A DNA stretch of 64,000 bases from Macrosoma leucophasiata (GCA_036365455.1 JAWQUS010000025.1:25890001-25954000), one strand, 5' to 3'; positions 1 through 9,164 are shown, counted from the first letter of the stretch. The notes: generated by a model not told the origin, from the letters alone. Program-made: numbers and translations.

Positions 1-440
1 ACTAGATTCCCAGTAGGTCGCGAGTTCGAGCCTCGCCTGAAGTCAAATTTTTCTTTCCATTTTCCTTTAAAAATAAAAAAATATATATTTTCACAAGCAT
101 GTGTTAATGCGAAATAATATCAAACAATTATTAAGGGTAAAAGCGACTTCTTTACGATATTCAATAAACTGAAAAGTCTATTATATCGGTTGCCTAACTA
201 GCATAGTTGGTAATAGATGGCGCTACTGCTACCATAAAGCAATGCAATAGATGTGAAGGAAAGATTTGACAAATCGGGCAGGGCTTCAGTAGCTCAATTG
301 GAAGAGCGGCTGGACTAGATTCCCAGTAGGTCGCGAGTTCGAGCCTCGCCTGAAGTCAAATTTTTCTTTCCATTTTCCTTTAAAAATAAAAAAATATATT
401 TTCACAAGCATGTGTTAATGCGAAATAATATCAAACAAGT
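1..440 (+). repeat. Family B tRNA-carrying element, head-to-tail dimer
   Basis: Two copies of one unit lie in tandem with a period of about 315 bp; the first is cut by the window edge inside the tRNA part. The complete unit holds a 160-bp leader (about 126-282), a 75-nt tRNA-like sequence (283-357), a T5 run at 361-365 and a tail ending GCGAAATAATATCAAAC near 436. The same tail closes the first copy near 125. Other members lie near 6.7, 7.0, 7.7, 39.6 and 55.7 kb. Confidence 0.8.
283..357 (+). tRNA. tRNA-like cloverleaf (probable pseudo-tRNA) inside family B
   Basis: Acceptor stem GCTTCAG/CTGAAGT, D stem GCTC/GAGC, anticodon stem GCTGG/CCAGT, five-base variable loop and T stem GCGAG/CTCGC all pair (G-T allowed). 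Pol III A box (TAGCTCAATTGG) and B box (GTTCGAGCC) are present and TTTTT follows 3 nt downstream. The anticodon loop has nine bases (ACTAGATTC) instead of seven, so a functional translating tRNA is unlikely. It recurs as part of a mobile repeat. Confidence 0.6.
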
Positions 441-880
441 TGTATATATGCCAACTCTTGAGAAAACTTCATCTCTTCTTCATCTTGAGACACGCCATCT
501 AGCGTACTAGATAAGTACTCTTGAGGTTTTGTCTGTATTCCACTAGTTAGCGCCTTAATGTAGTGAACGCTACACATGACTCCCACCGAAACACGTCCAC
601 CGCTGGATAAAATCTTTCCCACAACAGTGTTACACATGATAGCCAAAAAGTGTAACCACGTAGACTTCACACGATACGCGAGCTACGAGCTCTACGTTGC
701 TACGCGTCCAGGCAAATAAAAATGCAAAGGTAGACAGAATACTGATGATTGTTACTCTTTCACGTTTCAAAAAATACAGAATGGATTTTGATGAAACTTT
801 ACAATAATATTGCTTATACATCAGAATAACACATAGGCTACAATTTATAATGAATGCAGACCAAGTCGCGAGCACCAGCT
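441..880. other. Non-repetitive stretch, no supported gene
   Basis: Minus-strand frames of about 80 codons here resemble no family I know and lack splice or start context. A motif near 455-470 (CTCTTGAGAAAACTTC) recurs near 10265-10285, which suggests an old dispersed repeat. Confidence 0.4.
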
Positions 881-895
881 AGTCCTACATAATGT

Positions 896-1359
896 ATCTT
901 CACGCCAGGTCCCTAACGGGGTAGGCAGAGAGTGTAGAGCGTCAGACATCCCGGTTCTGACAAACCTCTCGTGCCTCGTCTACCTTCATCATTCTCTTCA
1001 TACATGCACGCCGATTCCTAAGACTTTTGACCCCACCATCAGACAGAACTCGACCTATTTGGTCATGGTAGGTCAGCCTTGGTCTTCCTGGGCCTCTGCA
1101 ACCATCCACATTCGCATTGTATATCTGTTTAGTCATTCGCTCATTCGACATTCTTTCTATATGCCCGAACCATCGGAGCATGCCTTTTTTCATTTTTACA
1201 CCGAAACTATCATTCACACAAAGTCTCTTTCTTACATCTTCATTACGAACGCGATCGGTGAGTGATACACCGCAGATCTTGCGCAAAGATCTCATCTCGA
1301 CCGCGTTCAACTTAGTTTCATGCTCTTTCCTGCATACCCAGCTCTCGCTTCCATATAAA
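896..1359 (-). mobile_element. 5'-truncated non-LTR retrotransposon (LINE) C-terminus, with target-site duplication
   Basis: The minus strand encodes the C-terminal end of a LINE polyprotein, with the recurring residues MLRWFGHIERM and GRPRLTYHDQIGRVL. A 15-bp target-site duplication (AGTCCTACATAATGT) lies at 881-895 and 1360-1374, so this is one insertion of 464 bp truncated at its 5' end. A TGG codon conserved in the sibling copies is TGA here, stopping the frame at 942, near the C-terminus. Related fragments lie at 9.8, 12.7, 20.5, 21.1, 25.3, 32.6 and 34.0 kb. Confidence 0.9.
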
Positions 1360-1374
1360 AGTCCTACATAATGT

Positions 1375-2104
1375 GATGTTTAAATACTCCCTACTGTAAA
1401 TTATCTTCTCCTATTACTTAAAAATAGATTGACAAAAAGATCGTGACTAGATTTGAAAATTTACACGGTTAGACATTTTTCAAGTATTATCTAGTAAACC
1501 TAAAGCACATTTCCTGGTGTTTAATTTATTTTTAATACTTACTAGTTTATTCATCTTAGTCTTTGGTATGCAAATTCGAGTAATGGTGAGGTTTTTTTTA
1601 AATGTTTTAACCGCTGTTGAGGTGTTGTGCATTTAGAAAATAAGAAAAAGAAAATTATTCAAACCTTGGTAGTATATTCTAAGGTCTTTATGGTAAAGAC
1701 ATAAAAAAATGAAATTTTGGCTTACAATAAAAGAAAATCATTGAAAATTATCCATCTATGAGACCTAAAATTTTGGGAAAAAGTTTTTTTACCTATAGCA
1801 GAGAATATGTAATAATACTACGTATAAGATGGACACTTCGACATCCCACCCGATTTCCCCGCCTCACCCAACCTCCTCCCCTCTTATGGGCGACGTTTGG
1901 TATTTTCTACGTGCTACGCACACAGGTGCACGTGTAAATACACGTCACTGATTGATGTCTGTGTAATGGAGACCAAATTAAGCGTTTGTATGGTATTTTG
2001 GCGGAGTGTCCGCGGTTTGCCTATAGTACGCATTTCCCGCAAAATATACTCTACCTACAAACAATCTATGGTCATTATGATAACAGGAAATTCATTAATT
2101 ATGC
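1375..2104. other. AT-rich intergenic sequence
   Basis: No gene seen. A C-rich stretch sits at 1844-1888. The plus-strand frame 1897-2139 has no recognisable domain or supporting signals. Confidence 0.4.
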
Positions 2105-2558
2105 GGTACCCTGTCAAAGTAATTCCGATTAACATTTGACCGCTTTTTCACATTAAAAATTACAAGAATCAGTATTTTCATAATTTCCACTGGTGGTAGA
2201 GGTCCAGTGACGGAGCTCGCGGGCGTTGGCACCACCGCATTACCTAACATACTTGCCGCTAAACGGTAGTGTTCAGCACTATCGTGTTCCGGTCAGGTGG
2301 TAATGTACGGTCCTGTAATTTCCGGCACAGAGGCATAACACCTGAGGCCTCAGGGGTGGTAATGCATCTACATCTTGAGATCTTGACCTTGGTCTTCATG
2401 TAAGTGTCTATAGGTTGCAGTCATTTCTTAACATCAATGTGAACTGCATGCTTGTTTGGCACTTCCATGACATAAAAAAAAAATACTGTACCCTATCAAT
2501 GTGGGTTCGTTTAACATTTGACCGCTTTTTCACATTAAAAATTACAAGAATCAGTATT
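2105..2558. repeat. Direct repeat pair enclosing a SINE
   Basis: Positions 2129-2176 and 2511-2558 are the same 48 bp without mismatch; similarity continues more weakly upstream of each (2105-2128 and 2487-2510). A family A SINE lies between them. The repeat is too long for an ordinary SINE target-site duplication. Confidence 0.85.
2189..2481 (+). mobile_element. Family A SINE-like element, near full length
   Basis: Starts ACTGGTGGTAGAGGTCC, runs through the family landmarks (GTGTTCCGGTCAGGTGG, TTTCCGGCACAGAGGC, CTTAACATCAATGTGAAC) and ends CATAAAAAAAAAA. The poly(A) end, short length and more than thirty copies in both orientations fit a SINE. The layout resembles the lepidopteran Metulj-type repeat as I recall it; this was not checked. 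Confidence 0.85.
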
Positions 2559-2850
2559 CTTTGACATTGTAACTAGCATCCTCAATATCCAGAGCATCCG
2601 TGCATGAAATGCATAGCATAAATGAAACTATATGGAGCGTGTAACTCTCTGAGACGTTATTCATAACGTGACATGCGATGTGAACTCCGCATACTCATGT
2701 GTGCATTTGGTTTATCGTTCTATCGTTTGGAATATTGATATAGTTTTGTGTGAGCAAAATGCTATGATATGCAGTACATTTTTAGGGTTTAGTAGTTGGT
2801 AGCACTGAAGCTCTGACGCTACTCGGATTTTTCAATTTTCTGGAATAGTA

Positions 2851-3168
2851 TGTTCTTAGGTTTTCGCGAGCTGCACTCATTGAAATAAAACTAGTTTTCA
2901 GATTTATCTCGCGTATATTAAAATGATTATTTAAAATCGAACCCGACGTTTCGGTCGCTTTTCAGCTTCCGTGGTCTCGGGCAGACTTAGGTGGTAATTG
3001 TCTGACAGCAGTTTGAAAAATTATTATGTGCAGCTACCTCCATCTATATTGCAAACGTCTTGCGTAGCGTTCAGGATTAACACAAAAAGCGACCGAAACG
3101 TCGGGTTCGATTTAAAGTAATCATTATACGGGAGATAAATCCGAAAACAAGTTTTATTTCAATTCTCT
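2851..3168. mobile_element. Family D foldback MITE
   Basis: Terminal inverted repeats of about 85 bp, left 2880-2975 and right 3086-3166, share TGAAATAAAACTAGTTTTC and CGACGTTTCGGTCGCTTTT. A leader GTATGTTCTTAGGTTTTCGC at 2850 also occurs in the copies at 43.65 kb and 58.0 kb. There is no coding capacity. Confidence 0.75.
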
Positions 3169-3180
3169 GGAAGTTTACCA

Positions 3181-3628
3181 CTGCAACCTAAAGTGTTTAA
3201 TAATGTACCTAGACATGTTAATAGCCTAAACATTTTTTTTGTTGCATCACATTACTGTTAAGTGATGACTGCAACTCTACTGTAATGTTTTCATTTAGCT
3301 TTCGATTATGACATCATATTGTCAGATTCGTGCCGCCTTACTTTTTTCTGGAAGTGCCTACGCTCTCGAACTTTTACACTGGAACTCTACCACCTTTAAG
3401 ATTTGTTAAATAAGACAAAACGACCGTTGTTATTTACGGATTACTAATAGGTACCTACAAGGTACAGTGGGTACATCTTTAAATTATATGCTGCATAAAT
3501 ATAAATTTATTCACCTGTTCTCGCACTTAAAGGTAATCACAGCGTGCTATATGTTACAAAATTGTGAAATCAAAAAAAAGTTAATAAGCATTTTAAAACA
3601 ATATTGTAGGTAAATTTTACAAGACATA
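3181..3628. other. AT-rich sequence with half of a MITE
   Basis: Positions 3273-3368 match one arm of the foldback element at 18929-19109 (TGTTTTCATTTAG, then a GTCAG..TCGT.CCGCCT block). The remainder is unassigned. Confidence 0.5.
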
Positions 3629-4292
3629 TAAGGTTGGGGAAAAAGTTTCTTCGCATTTTTTAAGATAATTCAAAACATTTTTTAATATAGTTTATTTAAA
3701 TTTAACTAAAGTATGTATGTACCATTTTGTTCGATAACCTTTTGCCATCTTGTAGGTAGGGACATGATCCCATTGCTATAAAAATTTTGGGACTTCTCAT
3801 CAAAATACCGCGACAAGTGGATTTTGCAGTCCTCTCGTGATGTTAACCTAACATTGCATAAAGAAATTTGAAGAGACCGAAACAGGTGGAAATCTGAAGG
3901 TGCAAGGTCAGGACTACGGCAGATGCATTAACACCTCCCAGCCAAACTCTCTTAATTTTTGCTGAGTGGCTATAGATGTGTGAGGTCTAGCGTTATCATG
4001 ATGAAACACCACACCCCTTCTGTTGATCAATTCCGGCCGCTTTCTCTCAACTTCTTGCTTTAATCTCATCAGTTGTTCGCAGTAGAGTTCAGAATCGATA
4101 GTCCTGCCTGGTGGTAATAGCTCATAATGAATAATGCCCTTCCAATCCCACCACACACACAACATCACCTTATTGCGAGTTAACCCGGGTTTCGCCACAG
4201 TCTGTGAAGCCTGACCGGCCTTTGACCACGACCTTTTATGAATGTACTCCTTATTATACAGGCGTGACATGCGAACTACAGGTGTTTGCACG
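3629..4292 (-). pseudogene. mariner transposase remnant (Tc1/mariner, DD34D)
   Basis: The minus strand carries the central and C-terminal part of a mariner transposase. Visible hallmarks are KRSW, the catalytic aspartate in VWWDWKG, the second in HHDNARPH, and downstream the SDFHLFRSLQ and GIMSLPTRWQKV segments. The first catalytic aspartate and the DNA-binding N-terminus are missing. The frame breaks near 3914, just after MHLP, where an indel shifts the reading frame. The 3' end near 3629-3655 (AGGTTGGGGAAAAAGTTTC) looks like a mariner terminal repeat; the 5' end is lost. Inactive. Confidence 0.9.
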
Positions 4293-4589
4293 TATGCGTT
4301 AATATATGCATTTACCTATGCTTAAAACCCCTTCTATACGGTCGGGACCAACCACCGACCATCATGTCATTGGTCGGGTCAACCGATGTTTGTATTTGTT
4401 CTACACGGTCGGGCAGTTGAGTCAACTTGTCACTTCTTTCAGGCATTCAAAACGAAAGGCTGATTCACACATATCTGTGCCGTCACAGTTCCGACACAGG
4501 ACCGCCACTTCACACGAAGTAAAAAAGTACATAATCTATACATTTATACAAACGTTTAGGTTTTTTTTTTATACAAATAAATGAAATTG
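4293..4589. other. Sequence with repeated GGTCGGG motifs
   Basis: GGTCGGG or GGTCGGT-type motifs recur at 4340-4415 in both orientations, like the end of a degraded MITE. No coding evidence. Confidence 0.3.
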
Positions 4590-4840
4590 GAGTGTCTGTT
4601 TGTAATATAAAAATAACTTCTTTTTACTAAATGCATATGTATGTATACACAGTACATGCCATGCCGAAACAACATTTTTTACAACATTTGTCTGTCTTTC
4701 TATCTGTCTGTCTGTCTGTCTGTCTGTTTGTTTGTTTGTTCCGGTTAATCTCGGGAACAGCTGGACCGATTTTGACGGGATTTTCACCGGCAGCTTATGT
4801 AATAAGTAATAAGGAGTAACTTAGGCTACTTTTATACTAG
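4590..4840 (+). repeat. Dispersed repeat with TCTG microsatellite (family P)
   Basis: Contains ATGTATACACAGTACATGCC, a (TCTG)n/(TTTG)n run at 4690-4740 and CTGGACCGATTTTGACGGGA, ending TATACTAGCTG. A second copy is at 41745-41965. Confidence 0.75.
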
Positions 4841-4918
4841 CTGTGCCCACGACTTTATCCAGGTAGATACTGAACAATCACAAATTCTCACGCAATCGAA
4901 GTCGCGGGCACAGCTAGA
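4838..4918. repeat. Short foldback of a CTAGCTGTGCCC repeat terminus
   Basis: CTAGCTGTGCCCACGACTT near 4840 pairs with AAGTCGCGGGCACAGCTAG near 4900-4918 with one mismatch over 19 bp. The arm resembles the starts of the family H repeats. Confidence 0.7.
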
Positions 4919-5190
4919 ATTGTAAATAATATTCATCGACTTCGGCGTTTAGACAAGTCGTACACAATTGTTATATCTCTAAATCTTAAGTAATCAGTAC
5001 AAACCAATACTAAATAGCAAACAGCGATATCGTTAATCAACAATTCTGTTCAAGTTTTAACTCGCCAACTTTCAGATTACCGAAACCATTAATTAGCTAA
5101 CTTTAGGGATCCATTGTTATCTAAATAAAGTAAAGACTATATGCACAGAGCGCCAGTCACGAGCGGCAGCGGTATTCGATCATTGTTTTT

Positions 5191-5490
5191 ACTGGTGGTA
5201 GAGCTCCAGTGACGGAGCTCGCGGGCGTAGGCACCACCGCATTACCTAATATACTTGCCGCTAAATGGTAGTGTTCAGCACTATCGTGTTCCGGTCAGGT
5301 GGTAATGTACGGCCCTGTAATTTCCGGCACAGAGGCATAACACCCTTAGGCCTCAGGAGTGGTAACGCATCTGCATTTTGACCTTGGTCTTTGTGTGGGT
5401 GTCTATAGGCTGCAGTCATCAATTAACATCAATGTGAACTGCATGCTTGTTTGCCACTTCCATTACATAAAAAAAAATAAAAAAAAAAAA
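5191..5490 (+). mobile_element. Family A SINE-like element, full length
   Basis: Complete from ACTGGTGGTAGAGCTCC to an A-rich tail; among the copies closest to the apparent consensus. A family G SINE follows about 60 bp downstream in the same orientation. Confidence 0.9.
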
Positions 5491-5552
5491 TTGTAAAATT
5501 TACTCTTTAGATTTTCTTTTGGGGTAAAAAAATGTATCCCATATAGATAATA

Positions 5553-5857
5553 CAGCTCCGCATGGCTCCAATCTACTAGGTTAAGCATTACGGGAGTGTG
5601 ATGGGTGACCGCTAGTGGCAAATTAAAATGCGCGTTTCCGTGCGCCGAAGGGCACGTTAAGCCGTCGGTTGCCATCGACAGATAGCAGTCGTTAAACCTT
5701 GTCGAAGGCCTTATGGGCGATTTGAAAACATCCGACAGCGGGTTGGCCACTAACCCGTATCTCCAGCAATCCGCATTGGAGCAGCCTAGTGGAGTAAGCT
5801 CCTCCCCCAAATAGAGGGACTCGTGCCCAGCAGGGGCACGTATAATGGGTTGCCATG
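5553..5857 (+). mobile_element. Family G SINE with 5S rRNA-like head
   Basis: GTTAAGCATTACGGG followed by GTGATGGGTGACCGC parallels the 5S rRNA internal promoter (GTTAAGCAACGTCGGGCGCGG, then GATGGGTGACCGCC). The middle carries GGCACGTTAAGCCGTCGG and the 3' end GGCACGTATAATGGGTTGCC, the tail form shared with RTE-like LINEs. The C-box-like block is intact, while the IE-like block is shortened here compared with copies at 51.7 and 60.2 kb. The minus-strand open frame across it is a by-product. Confidence 0.75.
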
Positions 5858-5944
5858 ATTAATACAGCTCCTGCGTCTATCTGTGCGTCTGTAATACCAT
5901 TTTTTTACAACTTAGGTTGATTGAATTTAAATTTAGTAAGTACT

Positions 5945-6192
5945 AGCTGACCCGGACAACTTCGTATTACCTCACAATTAAATAATGTGTCAAATGTTTG
6001 ATAGATACAAACTATATGTATGGAAAAATTAAATTGTCGTTTTTATTATTTCCCTTCAATTTCTTAATTTTTTTTTACCTTTTAAACCTTCCCTGGACTT
6101 CAAAACCAATATTAGCCCAATCGGTCCAGCCGTTCTCGAGTTTTAGCGTGACTAACGAACAGCAATTGGTTTTTATATCTATAGATAGATTT
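5945..6192 (+). repeat. Family F dispersed repeat
   Basis: Begins CTAGCTGACCCGGACAACTT and ends near a CGGTCCAGCCGTTCTCGAG segment plus TATAGATAGATT. Inverted-orientation copies are at 38.6 and 39.5 kb. Confidence 0.75.
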
Positions 6193-6197
6193 GGTAT

Positions 6198-6360
6198 ACT
6201 GACTGCACTAGTGGAAGAAATCTCCTCCACTAGTGTGAGGTGGATTGTTTCTTCCTAATGCACTAATGCGGGATGGCCAACAGCGTCCCGCGATAAAACT
6301 ACCATGCAATCGATAATCCGCATACGTGGCGATTATGAAATATCCCCTAAAATGATACCA
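6198..6360 (+). repeat. Family O dispersed repeat with small hairpin
   Basis: Contains CACTAGTGGA...TCCACTAGTG (10-bp arms) and then CAGCGTCCCGCGATAAAACT and GTGGCGATTATG. Relatives at 9.5, 25.8, 46.2 and 57.0 kb. Confidence 0.6.
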
Positions 6361-6384
6361 TAGAGCATCTATGGGGGTAGGGAC

Positions 6385-6560
6385 CTATTTATTTTTCGCA
6401 ATAACACATGCGAGTGAGCTTAAGAAATTAAATAAAAAACGGAAAGAAAAATTTGACTTCGAGCAGGAATCGAACCTGCGACCTCAGGATAATCAGTCCA
6501 GCCGCTTTACGGTGTGGGACTTCGGTAGCATAGAGGCTACCGAAGTCCCACACCGATGCG
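6385..6560 (-). mobile_element. tRNA-like repeat, subtype B2, ending in a perfect hairpin
   Basis: On the minus strand a tRNA 3' half (B box GGTTCGATTCC, T stem pairing) is followed by TTTTT and a tail with CTCGCATGTGTTATTGCG. The expected tRNA 5' half is replaced by a perfect inverted repeat, 6510-6529 and 6536-6555 (20-bp arms, 6-nt loop, CGGTGTGGGACTTCGGTAGC). Confidence 0.7.
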
Positions 6561-6659
6561 TCAAATGTTGCTTTCCGTTTTTGATTTTTAACCGATTTAA
6601 GGCCGGTGAGCGACATCCATTGATAACTAATTAATAGCTATACGACCGATATGATGGAT

Positions 6660-6797
6660 TTTATTTTTAAAGAAAAATGGAAAGAAAAATTTGACTTCAG
6701 GCGAGGCTCGAACTCGCGACCTACTGGGAATCTAGTCCAGCCGCTCTTCCAATTGAGCTACTGAAGCCCTGCCCGATTTGTCAAATGTTTCCTTCAA
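6660..6797 (-). mobile_element. Family B element, 5'-truncated, facing the next copy
   Basis: tRNA-like segment 6693-6767 on the minus strand with all stems of the 283-357 copy. The leader stops about 30 bp upstream of the tRNA, where it abuts a plus-strand copy, giving a head-to-head pair. Confidence 0.8.
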
Positions 6798-6798
6798 T

Positions 6799-7150
6799 AA
6801 AATATATTTCACAAGCATGTGTTAATGCGAAATAATATAAAACAATTATTAAGGGTAAAAACGACTTCTTTACGATATTCAATAAACTGAAAAGTCTATT
6901 ATATCGGTTGCCTAACTAGCATAGTTGGTAATAGATGGCGCTGCTGCTACCATAAAGCAATGCAATAGATGTGAAGGAAAGATTTGACAAATCGGGCAGG
7001 GCTTCAGTAGCTCAATTGGAAGAGCGGCTGGATTAGATTCCCAGTAGGTCGCGAGTTCGAGCCTCGCCTGAAGTCAAATTTTTCTTTCCATTTTTCTTTA
7101 AAAATAAAATATATTTCACAAGCATGTGTTAATTCGAAATAATATAAAAC
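6799..7150 (+). mobile_element. Family B element with both terminal direct repeats
   Basis: The tail sequence (CACAAGCATGTGTTAATGCG) occurs on both sides of the unit, at about 6810-6843 and 7118-7150. The tRNA-like part is 7001-7075 and matches 283-357 except for one base in the anticodon loop (GATTAG for GACTAG). Confidence 0.8.
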
Positions 7151-7528
7151 GATATGATAGACTTTGCAGTTTATACAATATCGTTATGATGTCGCTGTTC
7201 CCTTAATAATCGTACTATTTATTTCTCGCAATAACACATGCGAGTGAACTTTAAAAATGAAAGAATTAACAGGTTATATTGTTGACATGTGAAAATGTAT
7301 AGCTATCCTGCAGCCTATAAACATCAAAATTCCGCTCTTTACCGCTCCGCTCGAACTTAACTGCTTTGAATGTCTTGTTTGTTGCTACTTAGCCATTGTT
7401 GTATTATAATCTATGCAGTTCGTAGTTGTCTAATTGGTTAAAACTAATATTATATCCATCGTTGAAGAAGTATTAGTAAAACTACGTACGTAGAAAGGAA
7501 ACATTATCTCCTATAATTGTGTTATATC
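7151..7528. other. No supported gene; short tail-like segment
   Basis: Near 7217-7255 lies CGCAATAACACATGCGAGTG, the inverted tail of subtype B2. The remainder is unassigned. Confidence 0.4.
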
Positions 7529-7975
7529 ATTTCGCATTAACACATGCTTGTGAAATATATTTTATTTTAAAGAAAAATGGACTTCTTTACGATATTCAAT
7601 AAACTGCAATATCTATTATATCGGTTGCCTAACTAGCATAGTTGGTAATAGATGGCGCTGCTGCTACCATAAAGCAATGCAATAAATGTGAAGGAAAGAT
7701 TTGACAAATCGGGCAGGACTTCAGTAGCTCAATTCGCCGGTTAAAAACCAGATGAACGTATCTACAATTTTGTCAATGTTGAGAAAATGACCTCCATTTC
7801 TGTTCAGTTAATTGCGTTTTCTCAACATTGACAAAATTGTAGATACGTTTATCTGGTTTTTAACCGGCGAATTGGAAGAGCGGCTGGACTAGATTCCCAG
7901 TAGGCCGCGAGTTCGAGTCTCGCCTGAAGTCAAATTTTTCTTTCCATTTTTCTTCAAAATAAAATATTATCTCCT
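7529..7975 (+). mobile_element. Family B element interrupted by a MITE
   Basis: Begins with an inverted copy of the family tail (7529-7580), then the leader from CTTCTTTACGATATTC and the tRNA-like part 7718-7931, split in its D loop by the insertion 7735-7869. The inverted tail at the 5' end suggests that the complete element has terminal inverted repeats. Confidence 0.8.
7735..7869. mobile_element. 135-bp palindromic MITE with AATT target-site duplication
   Basis: Perfectly bounded: 53-bp terminal inverted repeats starting CGCCGGTTAAAAACCAGAT with one mismatch, a 29-bp centre, and AATT duplicated at 7731-7734 and 7870-7873. The interrupted D loop reads CTC-AATT-GGA in intact copies. The transposase superfamily is not clear; a 4-bp duplication occurs for example in Chapaev and Sola1 elements. 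Confidence 0.9.
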
Positions 7976-8024
7976 ATCCTAAAAGGTGACTGAGTGATCA
8001 TGTATTTGAGATCATGAGCATTTT

Positions 8025-8313
8025 ACTGGTGGAGCTCCAGTGACGGAGCTCGCGGACGAAGGCACCACCGTATTACCTAGTAGGTAGGTATACTTGCCGC
8101 TAAATGGTAGTGTTCGGCACTATCGTGTTTTGGTCAGTTTGGTAATGTACAGCCCTGTAATTTCCGGCACAGAGGCATAACTCCTTAGGCTTGAAGAGTG
8201 GTAACGCATCTGCATTTTGACTTTTGTCTTTGTGTGGGTGTTTATAGGTTGCAGTCATCACTTAACATCAATTTGAACTGCATGCTTGTTTGCCACTTCC
8301 ATTACATAAAAAA
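8025..8313 (+). mobile_element. Family A SINE-like element, near full length
   Basis: Lacks four bases of the GGTGGTAGAG start and has a small GTAGGTAGGT expansion near 8080. Ends ACATAAAAAAAAA. Confidence 0.85.
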
Positions 8314-8387
8314 AAATACAGCGTAATTTTTATTTGTTAACAAAATTGAACTTAATTACGCTGTAATCTAAATTGCCATATATGTGA

Positions 8388-8570
8388 CTAGCTGTTGCCC
8401 GCGGCTTCGCCCGCGTGGACGTCGAAAGCCTATGTTCTTTCTCAAATTCAGCTCTATCTCTGTACCAAATTTCTATAAAAATGATTCAGTCGTTTGGACG
8501 TGAAAAGGTAACAGTCAGACAGACAGACAGACAGAGTTACTTTCGCATTAATAATATTAGTAGAGATTTA
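8388..8570 (+). repeat. Family H dispersed repeat
   Basis: Starts CTAGCTGTTGCCCGCGGCTT, includes a (CAGA)n run at 8517-8536 and ends AATATTAGTAGAGATTTA. Other copies at 34.6, 35.9, 56.2 and 61.2 kb. Confidence 0.75.
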
Positions 8571-9160
8571 ATCGCTTGCTGTATAACATACATCTTACAT
8601 GTCAATAATTTAGAACAAACGAATTGTCTTAGAGCCAATAGAGCATTTCTAGTTCACTTTGATGTCTTTGAGACTCGGTTAGATCGTCAATAGGCTTTGG
8701 TAGGAAATCTTATAAATAAGTTTGTGGGTTTTATCACGAATTCGGTAATCCGCTTTAGGGTTTGAACTGAATTTCGAGTTAATAGAAAATCCTTTGATGA
8801 TTTCGAGTGATAAAATCGTTTAAATAAACTTGGTTTTGATAATGCAAATTAATTTGACTGTGGTTCGCTGAATAAGATTCTCACTATTTACTTGTGGTCG
8901 TAATTAGATCTATTTATGCCAATGGAGTAGTAAGTGACGTGAAGTAACGTCCACCTATAAACATTTTCATAAAACCAGTGGCCTTATAATTTTTACCCCA
9001 TACCATGATAAAGCGCGTTCCTGCAAACACTAATTAGAAATATTTATAAACTTCGTAGCAGAACTGGCTGCTACTGGAAATTGCTTTATAAATATTAAAA
9101 AAAAGCCTTTGATTTCCCATTTCAAAAAGTGTACAATAGACTTATATCTACTTACTTATG
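8571..9160. other. AT-rich sequence without recognised features
   Basis: Nothing supportable. The frame 8415-8693 lies largely in the family H repeat. Confidence 0.4.
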
Positions 9161-9164
9161 TATC

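Noticed and set aside
283..357. Genuine nuclear tRNA gene
   Set aside because: The cloverleaf is good, but the anticodon loop has nine bases and the same sequence recurs as part of a mobile repeat.
1..440. Hammerhead-type retrozyme (tandem small retroelement)
   Set aside because: The dimer layout is suggestive, but no CTGATGA...GAAA catalytic core was found in the unit.
4690..4740. CRISPR-like short tandem repeats
   Set aside because: Simple TCTG/TTTG microsatellite within a dispersed eukaryotic repeat; no spacers.
5463..5810. 115-codon minus-strand open frame
   Set aside because: Runs antisense through a family G SINE; equivalent frames appear in the other copies of that SINE.
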